NCBI GenBank assembly: GCA_964017185.1
Contig: OZ024870.1
Location: 58,940,812-59,004,811, forward strand
DNA: 64,000 nt
From: Rugalucina vietnamica
Lineage: Eukaryota > Mollusca > Bivalvia > Lucinida > Lucinidae
Reading direction: 5' to 3'
Part shown: positions 1-12,200 of the stretch, one piece after another
Layout: each line of letters opens with the position of its first letter
How positions within the stretch are numbered: position 1 is the stretch's first letter
The notes under the pieces: generated by a model
Seen by the model: the letters and a program-made list of their open reading frames with translations, nothing else
Told to the model about the DNA's origin: nothing
Databases searched by the model: none
Program-made: the position numbers and the translations under genes

Positions 1-283
1 AAGGTCGTGGCAGAAAAAGTTATTACGACCAGGATGATGAAGATATGCAAATGAGGAACGAGTTTCGCAAGCCGAGGGACAGTTTGTTGAACGTTGTGGC
101 AGAATTTTACGCATCATGTCAACCAAGATTGCGGGAGTTGAGAAAGATGTTGTGCGATCACTCCTTCAGGCCTCCAGAGTTGCTAGATCACAAATCTCAT
201 AATAGATTGGCTGAGATAGCTCATACACTGCTGAAGCTGGCTCCGTATGATCCTGAGACAATGGCGTGTGCTGGCCTACAGAG
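1..283 (+). CDS. unc80: unc80 exon 1 of window (5' end cut)
   Basis: The frame is open from base 3. It starts with an acidic stretch (YYDQDDED), then PRDSLLNVVAEFYASCQ and the block LLDHKSHNRLAEIAHTLLK...APYDPETMACAGLQR that I recall as strongly conserved in UNC80. The exon ends AG|GTAACT with two bases of a split Arg codon. Its last 66 bp and the donor are the founder of the 74-bp minisatellite that follows. Reading past the donor meets TAA at once. Confidence 0.9.
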
Positions 284-3200
284 GTAACTATAGCTCATAC
301 ATTGCTGAAGCTGGCTCCGTATGATCTGGAGACAATGGCGTGTGCTGGACTACAGAGCTAACTATAGCTCATACATTGCTGAAGCTGGCTCCCTATGATC
401 TGGAGACAATGGCGTGTGCTGGCCTAGAGAGGTAACTATAGCTCATACATTGCTGAAGCTGGCTCCCTATGATCTGGAGACAATGGCGTGTGCTGGCCTA
501 CAGAGGTAACTATAGCTCATACATTGCTGAAGCTGGCTCCCTATGATCTGGAGACAATGGCGTGTGCTGGCCTACAGAGGTAACTATAGCTCATAGATTG
601 CTGAAGCTGGCTCCCTATGATCTGGAGACAATGGCGTGTGCTGGCCTACAGAGGTAACTATAGCTCATACATTGCTGAAGCTGGCTCCCTATGATCTGGA
701 GACAATGGTGTGTGCTGGCCTACAGAGGTAACTATAGCTCATACATTGCTGAAGCTGGCTCCCTATGATCTGGAGACAATGGCGTGTGCTGGCCTACAGA
801 GGTAACTATAGCTCATACATTGCTGAAGCTGGCTTCCTATGATCTGGAGACAATGGCGTGTGCTGGCCTACAGAGGTAACTATAGCTCATACATTGCTGA
901 AGCTGGCTCCGTATGATCCTGAGACAATGGCGTGTGCTGGCCTACAGAGGTAACTATAGCTCATACATTGCTGAAGCTGGCTCCGTATGATCTTGAGACA
1001 ATGGCGTGTGCTGGACTACAGAGGTAACTATAGCTCATACATTGCTGAAGCTGGCTCCCTATGATCCTGAGACAATGGCGTGTGCTGGACTACAGAGCTA
1101 ACTATAGCTCATACATTGCTGAAGCTGGCTCCCTATGATCTGGAGACAATGGCGTGTGCTGGCCTACAGAGGTAACTATAGCTCATACATTGCTGAAGCT
1201 GGCTCCCTATGATCTGGAGACAATGGCGTATGCTGGCCTACAGAGGTAACTATAGCTCATACATTGCTGAAGCTGGCTCCCTATGATCTGGAGACAATGG
1301 CGTGTGCTGGCCTACAGAGGTAACTATAGCTCATACATTGCTGAAGCTGGCTCCCTATGATCTGGAGACAATGGCGTGTGCTGGCTGACAGAGGTAACTA
1401 TAGCTCATACATTGCTGAAGCTGGCTCCCTATGATCTGGAGACAATGGCGTGTGCTGGACTACAGAGCTAACTATAGCTCATACATTGCTGAAGCTGGCT
1501 CCCTATGATCTGGAGACAAAGGCGTGTGCTGGCTGACAGAGGTAACTATAGCTCATACATTGCTGAAGCTGGCTCCCTATGATCCTGAGACAATGGCGTG
1601 TGCTGGCCTACAGAGGTAACTATAGCTCATACATTGCTGAAGCTGGCTCCGTATGATCCTGAGACAATGACGTGTGCTGGACTACAGAGGTAACTATAGC
1701 TCATACATTGCTGAAGCTGGCTCTGTATGATCCTGAGAAATGGCGTGTGCTGGACTACAGAGGTAACTATAGCTCATACATGGCTGAAGCTGGCTCCATA
1801 TGATCTGGAGACAATGGCATGTGCTGGCCTACAGAGGTAACTATAGCTCATACATTGCTGAAGCTGGCTCCCTATGATCCTGAGACAATGTTGTGTGCTG
1901 GACTACAGAGGTAACTATAGCTCATACATTGCTGAAGCTGGCTCCCTATGATCTGGAGACAATGGCATGTGCTGGCCTACAGAGGTAACTATAGCTCATA
2001 CATTGCTGAAGCTGGCTCCGTATGATCCTGAAACTATGGCGTGTGCTGGACTACAGAGGTATGTCGGCTGTTTCATCAGGAAATCTGGTGGGGTTTGACA
2101 GGTTACGGTTTGAATGAAGTTTTCAATTTAAACAATTTTCTTCTGGACGAAAGGCAACAAAAAGATGGCTTTTTAAAGAGAAATCTGAAAAAAGGCATGA
2201 AGAAAGAACAACAACAATGAACCAAACTTTTCTGTGCGCCTAAAATTGAAAAAAAAAAAAAAGTTTCTTGCGTGCCTAAGGAAGTTTTAGTGTTTGCCTC
2301 CAATGCAATTCTTTTTGCGTTACCTCGTGTTTGCTTGATGCAAATACACATATTTAATTAGTTTATGGTTATAAATTAAAGCAGTTCTGAGCAGATCATT
2401 CACTAGATTGATTAACTGCATTAGTATTCATGTCGTGGTATAGTGGTTAAGCTCACTTGTAAATCAGGGGTGGTGGGTTTGATCCTGTGCTTCTCCAGTC
2501 TTTTGTATGAGACTTTAATTCAAGATCCTATCTCCATATAGCCTTACTTGTTGTGTGGGACATCAAGCACGATATTAGCCAGTTTTTCAATGAGCTTTTC
2601 TGTTTCTGAAATTTCTAAATTACAAGTCTATATTCTATTGGCATTATTTTGTTTCTCATCAGGCTTCTTGTAATTCTAGAACAGAGGTGCAAAATTTAAT
2701 AAAGGACATTTTCTTTATACAGGTATATGACAGATATCCTGCCGATCACTGATTGGTCCCAGGAGGCAGTGCGGCCAGCTCTGAACCTGATCCTCAGACG
2801 TCTGGACAGACTGTTCAGTAAAATATCCAAGAGTTCGTCCCTAAAGGTAGGTTAATTATTTTGCTCATAATCTTCTCAAGCCAAAGTACTTACTCAAGTT
2901 TTATTTGAGCCATGATGTGAGAAAACTGGTCTTCGGGATATCAAACGAGGTCAAGCACAAACCGGTCTGTGCAGTCACTGAAAATAGTAAGAAGCTTGAA
3001 ATGTTGGATATAGGAAGGAGGAATTGTACCTCCTCCCACTAGTGAAAGCAGCTGAAAGACTCGAGCATTTTTAATTTGTTGGAAAAGTGGTATATTTAAG
3101 AAGATTTTTTTATCATTTTTTGGCTCATTTCCTGATGATCAGGGACATATCACATGAATGAAAAATCTTAAAAAGGCTACTTATTTATGCTTTGTATAAC

Positions 3201-6200
3201 TCAGATACCAACTTTATTTTATTTTCAGAGAAAATGTAACTGGGATGCTGCAGCTAATTTGTTGAAAGGAGTTTTCCTGACCCTGAGAAAGTTCCAGTAT
3301 ATTGCACATCTACCACATCTTAAGGTTAGCTATTACAATTTTCAGTTCAATCTAACTGGGACCAGTTGTTCAAAACTTTGTTAGCTTAGCGTCATCGTTA
3401 AGACCTCAACTCATTAAGGTAATGCCGAGACTACATAAGCAAATACACTGTTATTTTTTGTTGATAACAAAAGAATAAAGTGTATTTGTAATATTCATGT
3501 TTGAAATTTCAACTAATCATTAACTAAGGATGTTGTTAATTTTGAACAACTGGGCCTAATCTGCAACTTAGTCATTAATTTAGTTTTTTCCCACCTCGGT
3601 TTTTGGAGTGGGAATTTCTGGTTGCCCCATTTCCTGATCATTGCCTACTTTTACCTGTTATGATTCTTGTCCCTCAAAGGGAGTCTTTAGGAAATAAAAA
3701 TGAAACTATACAGACCCTATGTTCCATCATTCACATCTGATAGCCTAAGGATTACAGTTTTGGGATGTTAATTTTGTGTTTTAATAGCTGATGGTTTTAA
3801 GATTAAACTGTGTAATGAATGTATTTTCTGCTTTCATTGTAGACTCTAATCAATGTGCTGATCAGCATAGTCCTGGCTACCAGCCCCAGTGGGCCTACAA
3901 ACATTATGGAGTCCCTGCCCGGGGTCCACTCGGCGTTCAGCCACTGCCTCTCGGTGGTGCCGCAGACTTTCTCCTCGGCCCTGGTGAAACTGGTTGCCAT
4001 GCAGATGCAGGCTTTGGGGGTGAGTGGAAAAGATAAATAAAATATGATCACACTTGTTATCCAGAGACAACTAATGTGACTGAGAACAACTTAAGCAGAT
4101 GAAATCAATATTAAGCTATAGGATGCAAATACCTGTCTGAGAACAACTTCCAATGGATCATACTTAAAATACCTGGCAAGTTATTCCTAGACAGGTATTT
4201 TCTCCCTGCTGCCGCTAATTGTTTTCATTTGCATTAGTTGATTTCAGTCACATTGGACGTTATAAACGTTGTGCTGATTTTAAATCATCTGTTGTTGTCA
4301 AGTTAAATGTTGTTTCACATAAAAAGTTGCTTTATCAAAATTGTTGTTTTTATATTCAGCTTTTAAGTTTGTATACATTTTTACTTTCACACCCATTTGA
4401 CAGAAAATTGAAATGAGTTCAGTCTATTTGGAATAAAAATATATTATGATTATGTTCTTGGCACTTTCATCTTAAATAATTCTTTTCAAAATACAATGTT
4501 TTCGTTTTGATGATTATACATGTATTTGAATTAAAATAGCTAGTTCCTATTGGTTTGTTTTTCTACCAACTTCTTATTAGAAAATATATTTTTTTAATTC
4601 TTATTTTAATGCCCCCGCCAAACCAAATTGGTTCAATGTTGTTTTCATTGTATTTGTAGTAACATTGTGTTTATCTAGTGAATTTTATTGTACCGTTACC
4701 CATATAATATGAATTGTTCTGATCTTAGACCTATAGCCTCCAAATGAAGTTCAAAATTCAGAAAGGAATATGAATATTCTGTTTTGAGCATTTTTACATC
4801 CTTGCAACCCTGTTATTTTGCAAGGCAGGCTTACATTGTAGTGTGCAACACTCTTACATGGCTGCGTAGAAGCCAGTCATTTTGTGATCATAGTTTGATG
4901 TATGACTGATGTTTGGCTGAAATTATGACCTGGCCCATAATCAGAACGACTCATATTCCGTTATAACCCTGTTGTTATTTTCATTTTACCCAGTACACCC
5001 GTTACTTTGCCTGGGTTCAGGTGGAATTGAGACCCACACAGAATACAGTAAGATCAGAAACTAAAATATGTAAAGGAATGCTAGTTGCTGTGCTGCTTCT
5101 TTGAAAAAAAAAAAAATAATAATAATAAAATGTGAAAATGAGAATCTTACATTTCGTTTTCTTGCATTTTGAAATAATATAATTCAAGGCTTTTCACAGC
5201 TTAAAGATGGCTATTTTTTTTTTCTAAAAATATAGCGAATGCATTAAAACTATCTTTTTCAAACACTCTACTGTTTAATATTTACATAAATTAACAAACA
5301 ATATATAAACAGATAAGAAGAAAAGCTTTGACTAAAAGCCATATTTGTGTGGGTTGGAATAAAAACTACAAAACTGGTATATCCCAAGAGATCAAGAATC
5401 AAGCACCTCAGTTCAGTTCCTTTTTTCTTCATTTTCCCCTGAAGCAGCATAGAGCAACAAATAAATTCAAAGATGTATTGTAATAATTCAAGTATCACGG
5501 GTGGGAAATCTAGGAACTACCACAAAAAGGTGTTAATTTCGTTCCCAGGACACATCCTGGACCTGTCGCGGTAGTTGCTATGCCAAGAAACTACAAAAAC
5601 AAAGAGGGAGCGTGGTGGCGTAGTGGTAGAGCGTCGGACTCCGAATCGAGAGGTCCTGGGTTCGATCCCCACAGGCATCACCATGTTGTGTCCTTGAGCA
5701 AGACTCATTAACTCCCTACAGTACTGGTTAAACCCAGGAAGCGTTGGCTCCGTCCCGACATGACTGAAAAATTGTTGACTGGGACGTTAAGCCTCAACAC
5801 AAACAAACAAACAAACAAAAACAAAGAATGGTGACATTGTTATTTTTGAATTTTTTTACAACCACAAATGAATTTTCGACAGATCAGATAATTGCGTTCC
5901 CTGTAAATATGTCTAAGCTTTCACTAGAGCCCCATATTCATATGAAAATGCAGAACATCGGGCCATTCTCCACCCATTTCTTTGTAGGGGCAACAGATTC
6001 TCATTTCTCCGCTGAATTTGAAAGTAGTTGCCGGTGAAAGTTGTAAAACTGCCCAATATAAACGTTTCTGCTTATCAACCAAAATCAAAGACTTTGTGGT
6101 GGAAAAGCCAGGCCCCATTTTACCGGCGTGGTAGTTCCAAGAACAATATTGTAGTAGTTGCAATCTAGCGGGCTGGTTCCTACGATTTGGTAGTAGTTCC

Positions 6201-9200
6201 CAAGACATATATTTTCAGAATCAATGCCTTACTGATTTACGTTAAAAATAAACATCGTTTGTGGTTGTAAAAAAATCCAAATAACAATATCACCAACCTT
6301 TGTTTTTGTCGTTTCTTGGCGTAGCAACTACTGCGACAGGTCCCACATGACATTGTGTCATGAGAACGAAAATATGTTAACACATGTTCGTGGTAGTTCC
6401 TAGGTTTCCCACTCGTGAGTACAATCATGTGTAATCCTACTACAATGTACAGTGTATTTCCAAATATAGGTACTCACCGCTATTAAAACCATTGGAAGGA
6501 AAATTTTATTATTAGATTCTTTTGTTTTTATTTTGGAGAGTTGAAGATGTATATTTTATATAGCTTTCTTTTGGCCTGTTCTTTACTTTGTGTACATTAG
6601 ATTTAGTTGCATAATTTTTTATATGCTTTGCATTGTTTTCTTTAGCTATTTGTAGATAAATAGATATTGTCAATTTACAACCAGTTGCTTGCCAATTATG
6701 TTAACAACTATTTTGTAAAGTTTACTCAAATTGAAATAAAAGTAATTGCATTAACATGCTATGATAATCGCATTTGAGATTTGTATTATTTACTGTGTAG
6801 AGAGAATGTTTTTATAGAGGGGTCTAAATCAATTAAGTCACTTGAATTATTTTATGACCAAATTTTATATTTTTATGCCCCCAACTTTGAAAAAGTTGGA
6901 AGGGCATATTGGTTTGGGCTTGTCTGTCTGTCTGTCTGTGTGTGCGTGTGTAACACCTTGTTTTTGAATGGTGAATGTTAGGGATTTGAAATTTCATGTG
7001 CGTATTCCTCATGAAAAAATAGTTGACCCGTATTTTTTTTCTTGTCCGAGTTATGCCCCTTTTCTGAGTTATTTCCCTTTGAAAACAAAATTTGAAAATC
7101 TTGTGTGCAAGATATCTCCAAAAGTATTTGAGCTAGAGCCTTCATATTTGGTATACTGGTTGGGGATGATGAGTAGATTACCTGATCAACTTTTGAGAAC
7201 TTTCCGTCAAATTTTGACAAAAATACGGAATTTTGAAATTTTGATTGATTTTTCCACTTTTCGGTGAAATTTGAAACTTTTGAAAGGTGAATGCTAGGGT
7301 TTTGAAATTTCATATACACATTCCTCATGATAAAATAGTTGACCCGTATTTTTTTGTATGGCCAAGTTATGCCCCTTTTCTGAGTTATGTCCCTTTGAAA
7401 ACAAAATTTGAAAATATTGTGTGCAAGATATCTCAAAAAGTATTTGAGCTAGAGCCTTCATATTTAGTACACTTGTTGGGGCTGAGAAGTAGATGACCTG
7501 ATCAACTTTTGTGAACTTTCCGTCAAATTTTGACAAAAATACGGAATTTTGAAATTTTGATTGATTTTTCCACTTTTCGGTGAAATTTGAAACTTTTTAA
7601 AGGTGAATGCTAGGGTTTTGAAATTTCATATACACATTCCTCATGATAAAATAGTTGACCCGTATTTTTTTGTATGGCCAAGTTATGCCCCTTTTCTGAG
7701 TAATGTCCCTTTGAAAACAAAATTTGAAAATATTGTGTGCAAGATATCTCAAAAAGTATTTGAGCTAGAGCCTTCATATTTGGCACACTTGTTGGGGCTG
7801 AGAAGTAGATGACCTGATTATTTTTTGAGAACTTTTTGTCAAATTTTTACAAAAATACGGAATTTTGAAATTTTGATTGATTTTTCCACTTTTTGGTAAA
7901 ATTTGAAACGTTTGAATGGTGAATGCTAGGGTTTTGAAATTTCATATACACATTCCTCATGATAAAATAGTTGACCCGTATTTTTTGTATGGCCAAGTTA
8001 TGCCCCTTTTTTGAGTTATGTCCCTTTGAAAACAAAATTTGGAAATCTTGTGTGCAAGATATCTCAAAAAGTATTTAAGCTAGAGCCTTCATATTTAATA
8101 CACTTGTTGGGGCTGAGGAGTAGATGACCTGATTAACTTTTGAGAATTTTCCGTCAAATTTTTACAAAAATACAGAATTTTGAAATTTTGATTGATTTTT
8201 CCACTTATCAGTGAAATTTGAAACTTTTGAACAGTGAATGTTAGGGTTTTGAAATTTCATATACAAATTCCTCATGAAAAAATAGTTGACAGGCATTTTT
8301 TTTCATGTTCAAGGTATGCATTTTTTGGAGTTATGGCCCTTTTAAAATAAAATTTGAAAATCTTGTGTGCAAGATATCTGAAAAAAGTATTTAAGTTAGA
8401 GCCTTCATATTTGGTATACTGGTTGGGGCTGAGAAGAAGATCACCTGATTACTTTTTGAGGACTTTCCATCAAATTTTGACAAAATAACTCAATTTTGAA
8501 TTTTTTACTCCATTTCTAACTTGTTTGCAAAGGCTTACATTCTGTTTCTGGATGGAGGCAAAAAAGGCAACCGAACAGCTTTTTTAGGAAATTAAATTTC
8601 ACTTAATTCGAATGAAATAATGAATCATACAAGCTGCCAGTTTAGGGACAAGCATACAGTTGGGGGCATAGTGTTTTACAAACACGCATTTCTAGTTTAA
8701 TCCTTGACAAGGCACCAGATAAAAAATGTACCACAGACTAATTGATAAAATAATATCAAGTTTCTAAGAACAGCTTTTAGTCTACTCTGAGTATACGGTC
8801 AAACCTCTATAAAAGCGCCACCTTTGGGAGTGAGCTAAGCTGGCTGTTATACACAGGTGGCTGTCTTATCAAGGTTCAGTCAGAGCAGTTATCATATAGA
8901 AAATATTCTTACTGTCACAAGAAAAATCCTTTCTAAGGAAGGACTACCTGTATGTGCTTCATAAGTTGACATCATTTCATGCTTCGTTACACAAAAATAT
9001 ATACAAAGCCTCATGGGTATTAACTTAATTTATTTTTTCTGCTAATTAACTGTTTTAAATACAATAATGGATAATAATTGTCCAATTAACAGCTTGTAAA
9101 TGGAAAATTTGACTTTAGGCAAGTATGATGTGGCTGTCTTATAGAGAGTTATAAGCATTTTGGGATTAATTTTACTGGCTGCTGGTTGTCTTGTGGAGGT

Positions 9201-12200
9201 GGCTGTATTATTATACCCCGCCACTTAAAAAAAGTGCGGGGTATTATGTTATACCCTCCAAAAAAAATTTGCGGCGTTCGAGTGTCCGTCCGTCCATCTG
9301 TCCGTCCGTCCGTCTGTCTGTCCGTCTATCCGTCTGTCTGTCCGTCCGTCAGCGTTTCGTTTCCGGGCTCTATCTTGAGCATTTATTGACCGATTTTCTT
9401 CAAACTTTGTATAGGAGTTCATATAAGGAAGGAGTGGTTTGGGATTGAAGATGGGTAAATTTCGTCAAATATGTACAGAGTTATGGCCCTTGATTTACGT
9501 TAAAATTTCGTTTCCGGGCTCTATCTTGAGCATTTATTGACCGATTTTCTTCAAACTTTGTATAGGAGTTCATACCAAGAAGGAGTGGTCTGGGATTGAA
9601 GATGGGTAAATTTCGTCAAATAAGTACAGAGTTATGGCCCTTGATTTACGTTAAAATTTTGTTTCCGGGCTCTATCTTGAGCATTTATTGACCGATTTTC
9701 TTCAAACTTTGTATAGGAGTTTATACCATGAAGGAGTGGTTTGGGATTGAAGATGGGTAAATTTCGTCAAATATGTACAGAGTTATGGCCCTTGATTTAC
9801 GTTAAAATTTTGTTTCTGAGCTCTATCTTGAGCATTTATTGACCGATTTTCATCAAACTTTGTATAGGTGTTCATACCAAGAAGGAGTGGTCTGGGATTG
9901 AAGATGGGTAAATTTCGTCAAATAAGTACAGAGTTATGGCCCTTGATTTACGTTAAAATTTCATTTCCGGGCTCTATCTTGAGCATTTATTGACCGATTT
10001 TCTTCAAACTTTGTATAGGAGTTCATACTATAAAGGAGTGGTTTGGGATTGAAGATGGGTAAATTTCGTCAAATATGTACAGAGTTATGGCCCTTGATTT
10101 ACGTTAAAATTTTGTAAAATCTTGGCTCTATCTTGAGCATTTATTGACCGATTTTCATCAAACTTTGTATAGGAGTTCATACCAAGAAGGAGTGGTCTGG
10201 GATTGAAGATGGGTAAATTTCGTCAAATAAGTACAGAGTTATGGCCCTTGATTTTCGTTAAAATTTCGTTTCCGGGCTCTATCTTGAGCATTTATTGATA
10301 GATTTTCTTCAAACTTTGTATAGGAGTTCAGACCAGGAAGGAGTGGTCTTGGATTGAAGATGGGTAAATTTCGTCAAATATGTACAGAGTTATGGCCCTT
10401 ATCTAGGAGTTAATATCAGGAAGGAGTGATTTGGGATTGAAGATGGGTAAATTTTGTCAAATAAGTACAGAGTTATGGCCCTTGATTTACGTTAAAATCT
10501 TGTTTCCGGACTCTATGTTGAGCATTTATTGACCGATTTTCTTCAAACTTTGTATAGGAGTTCATATAAGGAAGGAGTGGTTTGGGATTGAAAATGAATA
10601 AATTTCGTTAAATAAGTACAGAGTTATGGCCCATGATTTACATTAAAATTTCGTTTTCTGCCTCTGTTTTGTGCATTTATCAACCAATTTTCTTTAAATT
10701 TTGTATAAAAGTTCAAATCAGGAAGTAGTGGTTTGGGATTGAAGATGGGTAAATTTTATCAATGTATACAGAGTTATGGTCCTTCATTTATGACAAAATT
10801 TTGTTCTGCTCTTTATCTTGAGAATTTATTGACAAACCTTTTTGCTAAATTAAATTTGCGTGGCGGGGTATCATGCATGCCTGCAGCGCTTTTATGCAGA
10901 GATAAAATATAGTGAAAATGATTGGGAATGTTTCAGACTGGCTCTCTTATGCAGGTGGAGCTCTTATAAAGGTGGCTGATTCAGCAGGTTCAACTGTAGT
11001 ATCATGTAAATGTGTATACCAGTAGTATACTTTTCAGATTGTTAGAGATTTAAGATGTATAGACTTTACAAATTTATCAACAATGTTATGGAACCTTCTT
11101 TAGTTCTGCTCTTAGCTTTTTTTAAAGTGATGAACAGTAATGTATTAAATTTCCAGACTTACAAAAACTTAGGCCAGCAAGTGAAATATGCAAATATTCA
11201 ATGATTAAACTGGTATTAGACGGATTTTATATGCAGCTGTCATAGACATTCGTTTGAATGAAGTCAAAGGCATTTTTGGTACAATTTTAAGGGTGATAAC
11301 AGCAGCATTTTAGGAGTCAGCTTGAAAATAGCTTGTGTGTGCAGGGCAAGAGATTTATCTTCATCTCAAGAAGTTTTGGTTTTGTTTTGGTTTTAAAAGT
11401 TTTAAATAATTTACCATATTTCTTAAGTTCAAGAAACATGTCTTTAATATACAATCGTGGTACATCTCGTTAGTTAAATGGAGAAACCGTTTATTCCAGA
11501 TAATGAGGTTTATGCCATTGAAAGAGGGAATTCTTGAATTGAATGCCATAGATAGATCAGGGCCCAGTTGTTCAAAACTAACGACGTCGTTAGTTAACGT
11601 TTCATTAAAATTTCAAACATGAATATTACAAATACACTGTTATTTTTTGTTGAAAAAATGTGAGAATCCTTTGCACTGCAAAGGATTCTCACATTTTTTC
11701 AACAAAAAATAACAGTGTATTTGTTACTTTAGCTGATATTTGCTTAACAAATTTATGTCTTAACGATATCGTTAAGCTAACGATGCTTTGAACAACTGGG
11801 TCCAGATGTTTAGTCACATATGAGTAAGAATTTTCTGATAATTGTTCATTGGAATATTGTCAAACTATAGGGAGCTACCTCCAAATTAAAGAGACACTAC
11901 ATCTATGCCCAGACCAGAAACTTCGTCATTCTAATAAATATTCATTTCCTACGTGTTTGTTGTTGTATAGGAGCAGTTTTCCCTAGAACAGATTTGTGGA
12001 GGTGTAGCTGTATTTCCTACCAGTGATAGGTCAATCAATGTCCTCGTAAACTTCATTCTACCACTGTGTATCAGAGTAGGCTGTGGGCGGAGGGGTAAGT
12101 GTATATTTTGTGATAAAGAACATAACCACTGAAAAACATTTTGTGATAAAGAAAAACATTTTGTGATAAAGAAAAACATTTTGTGATAAAGAACATAACC

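Noticed and set aside
5622-5680. tRNA-Arg gene
   Set aside because: The A and B boxes are good but the segment continues into a SINE body and tail with a target duplication, and the acceptor stem does not pair.
6968-8035. Several 60-150-codon frames on both strands
   Set aside because: They are read-throughs of the ~316-bp core units at 6875-8695. The same peptides recur with the repeat, and both strands are equally open.
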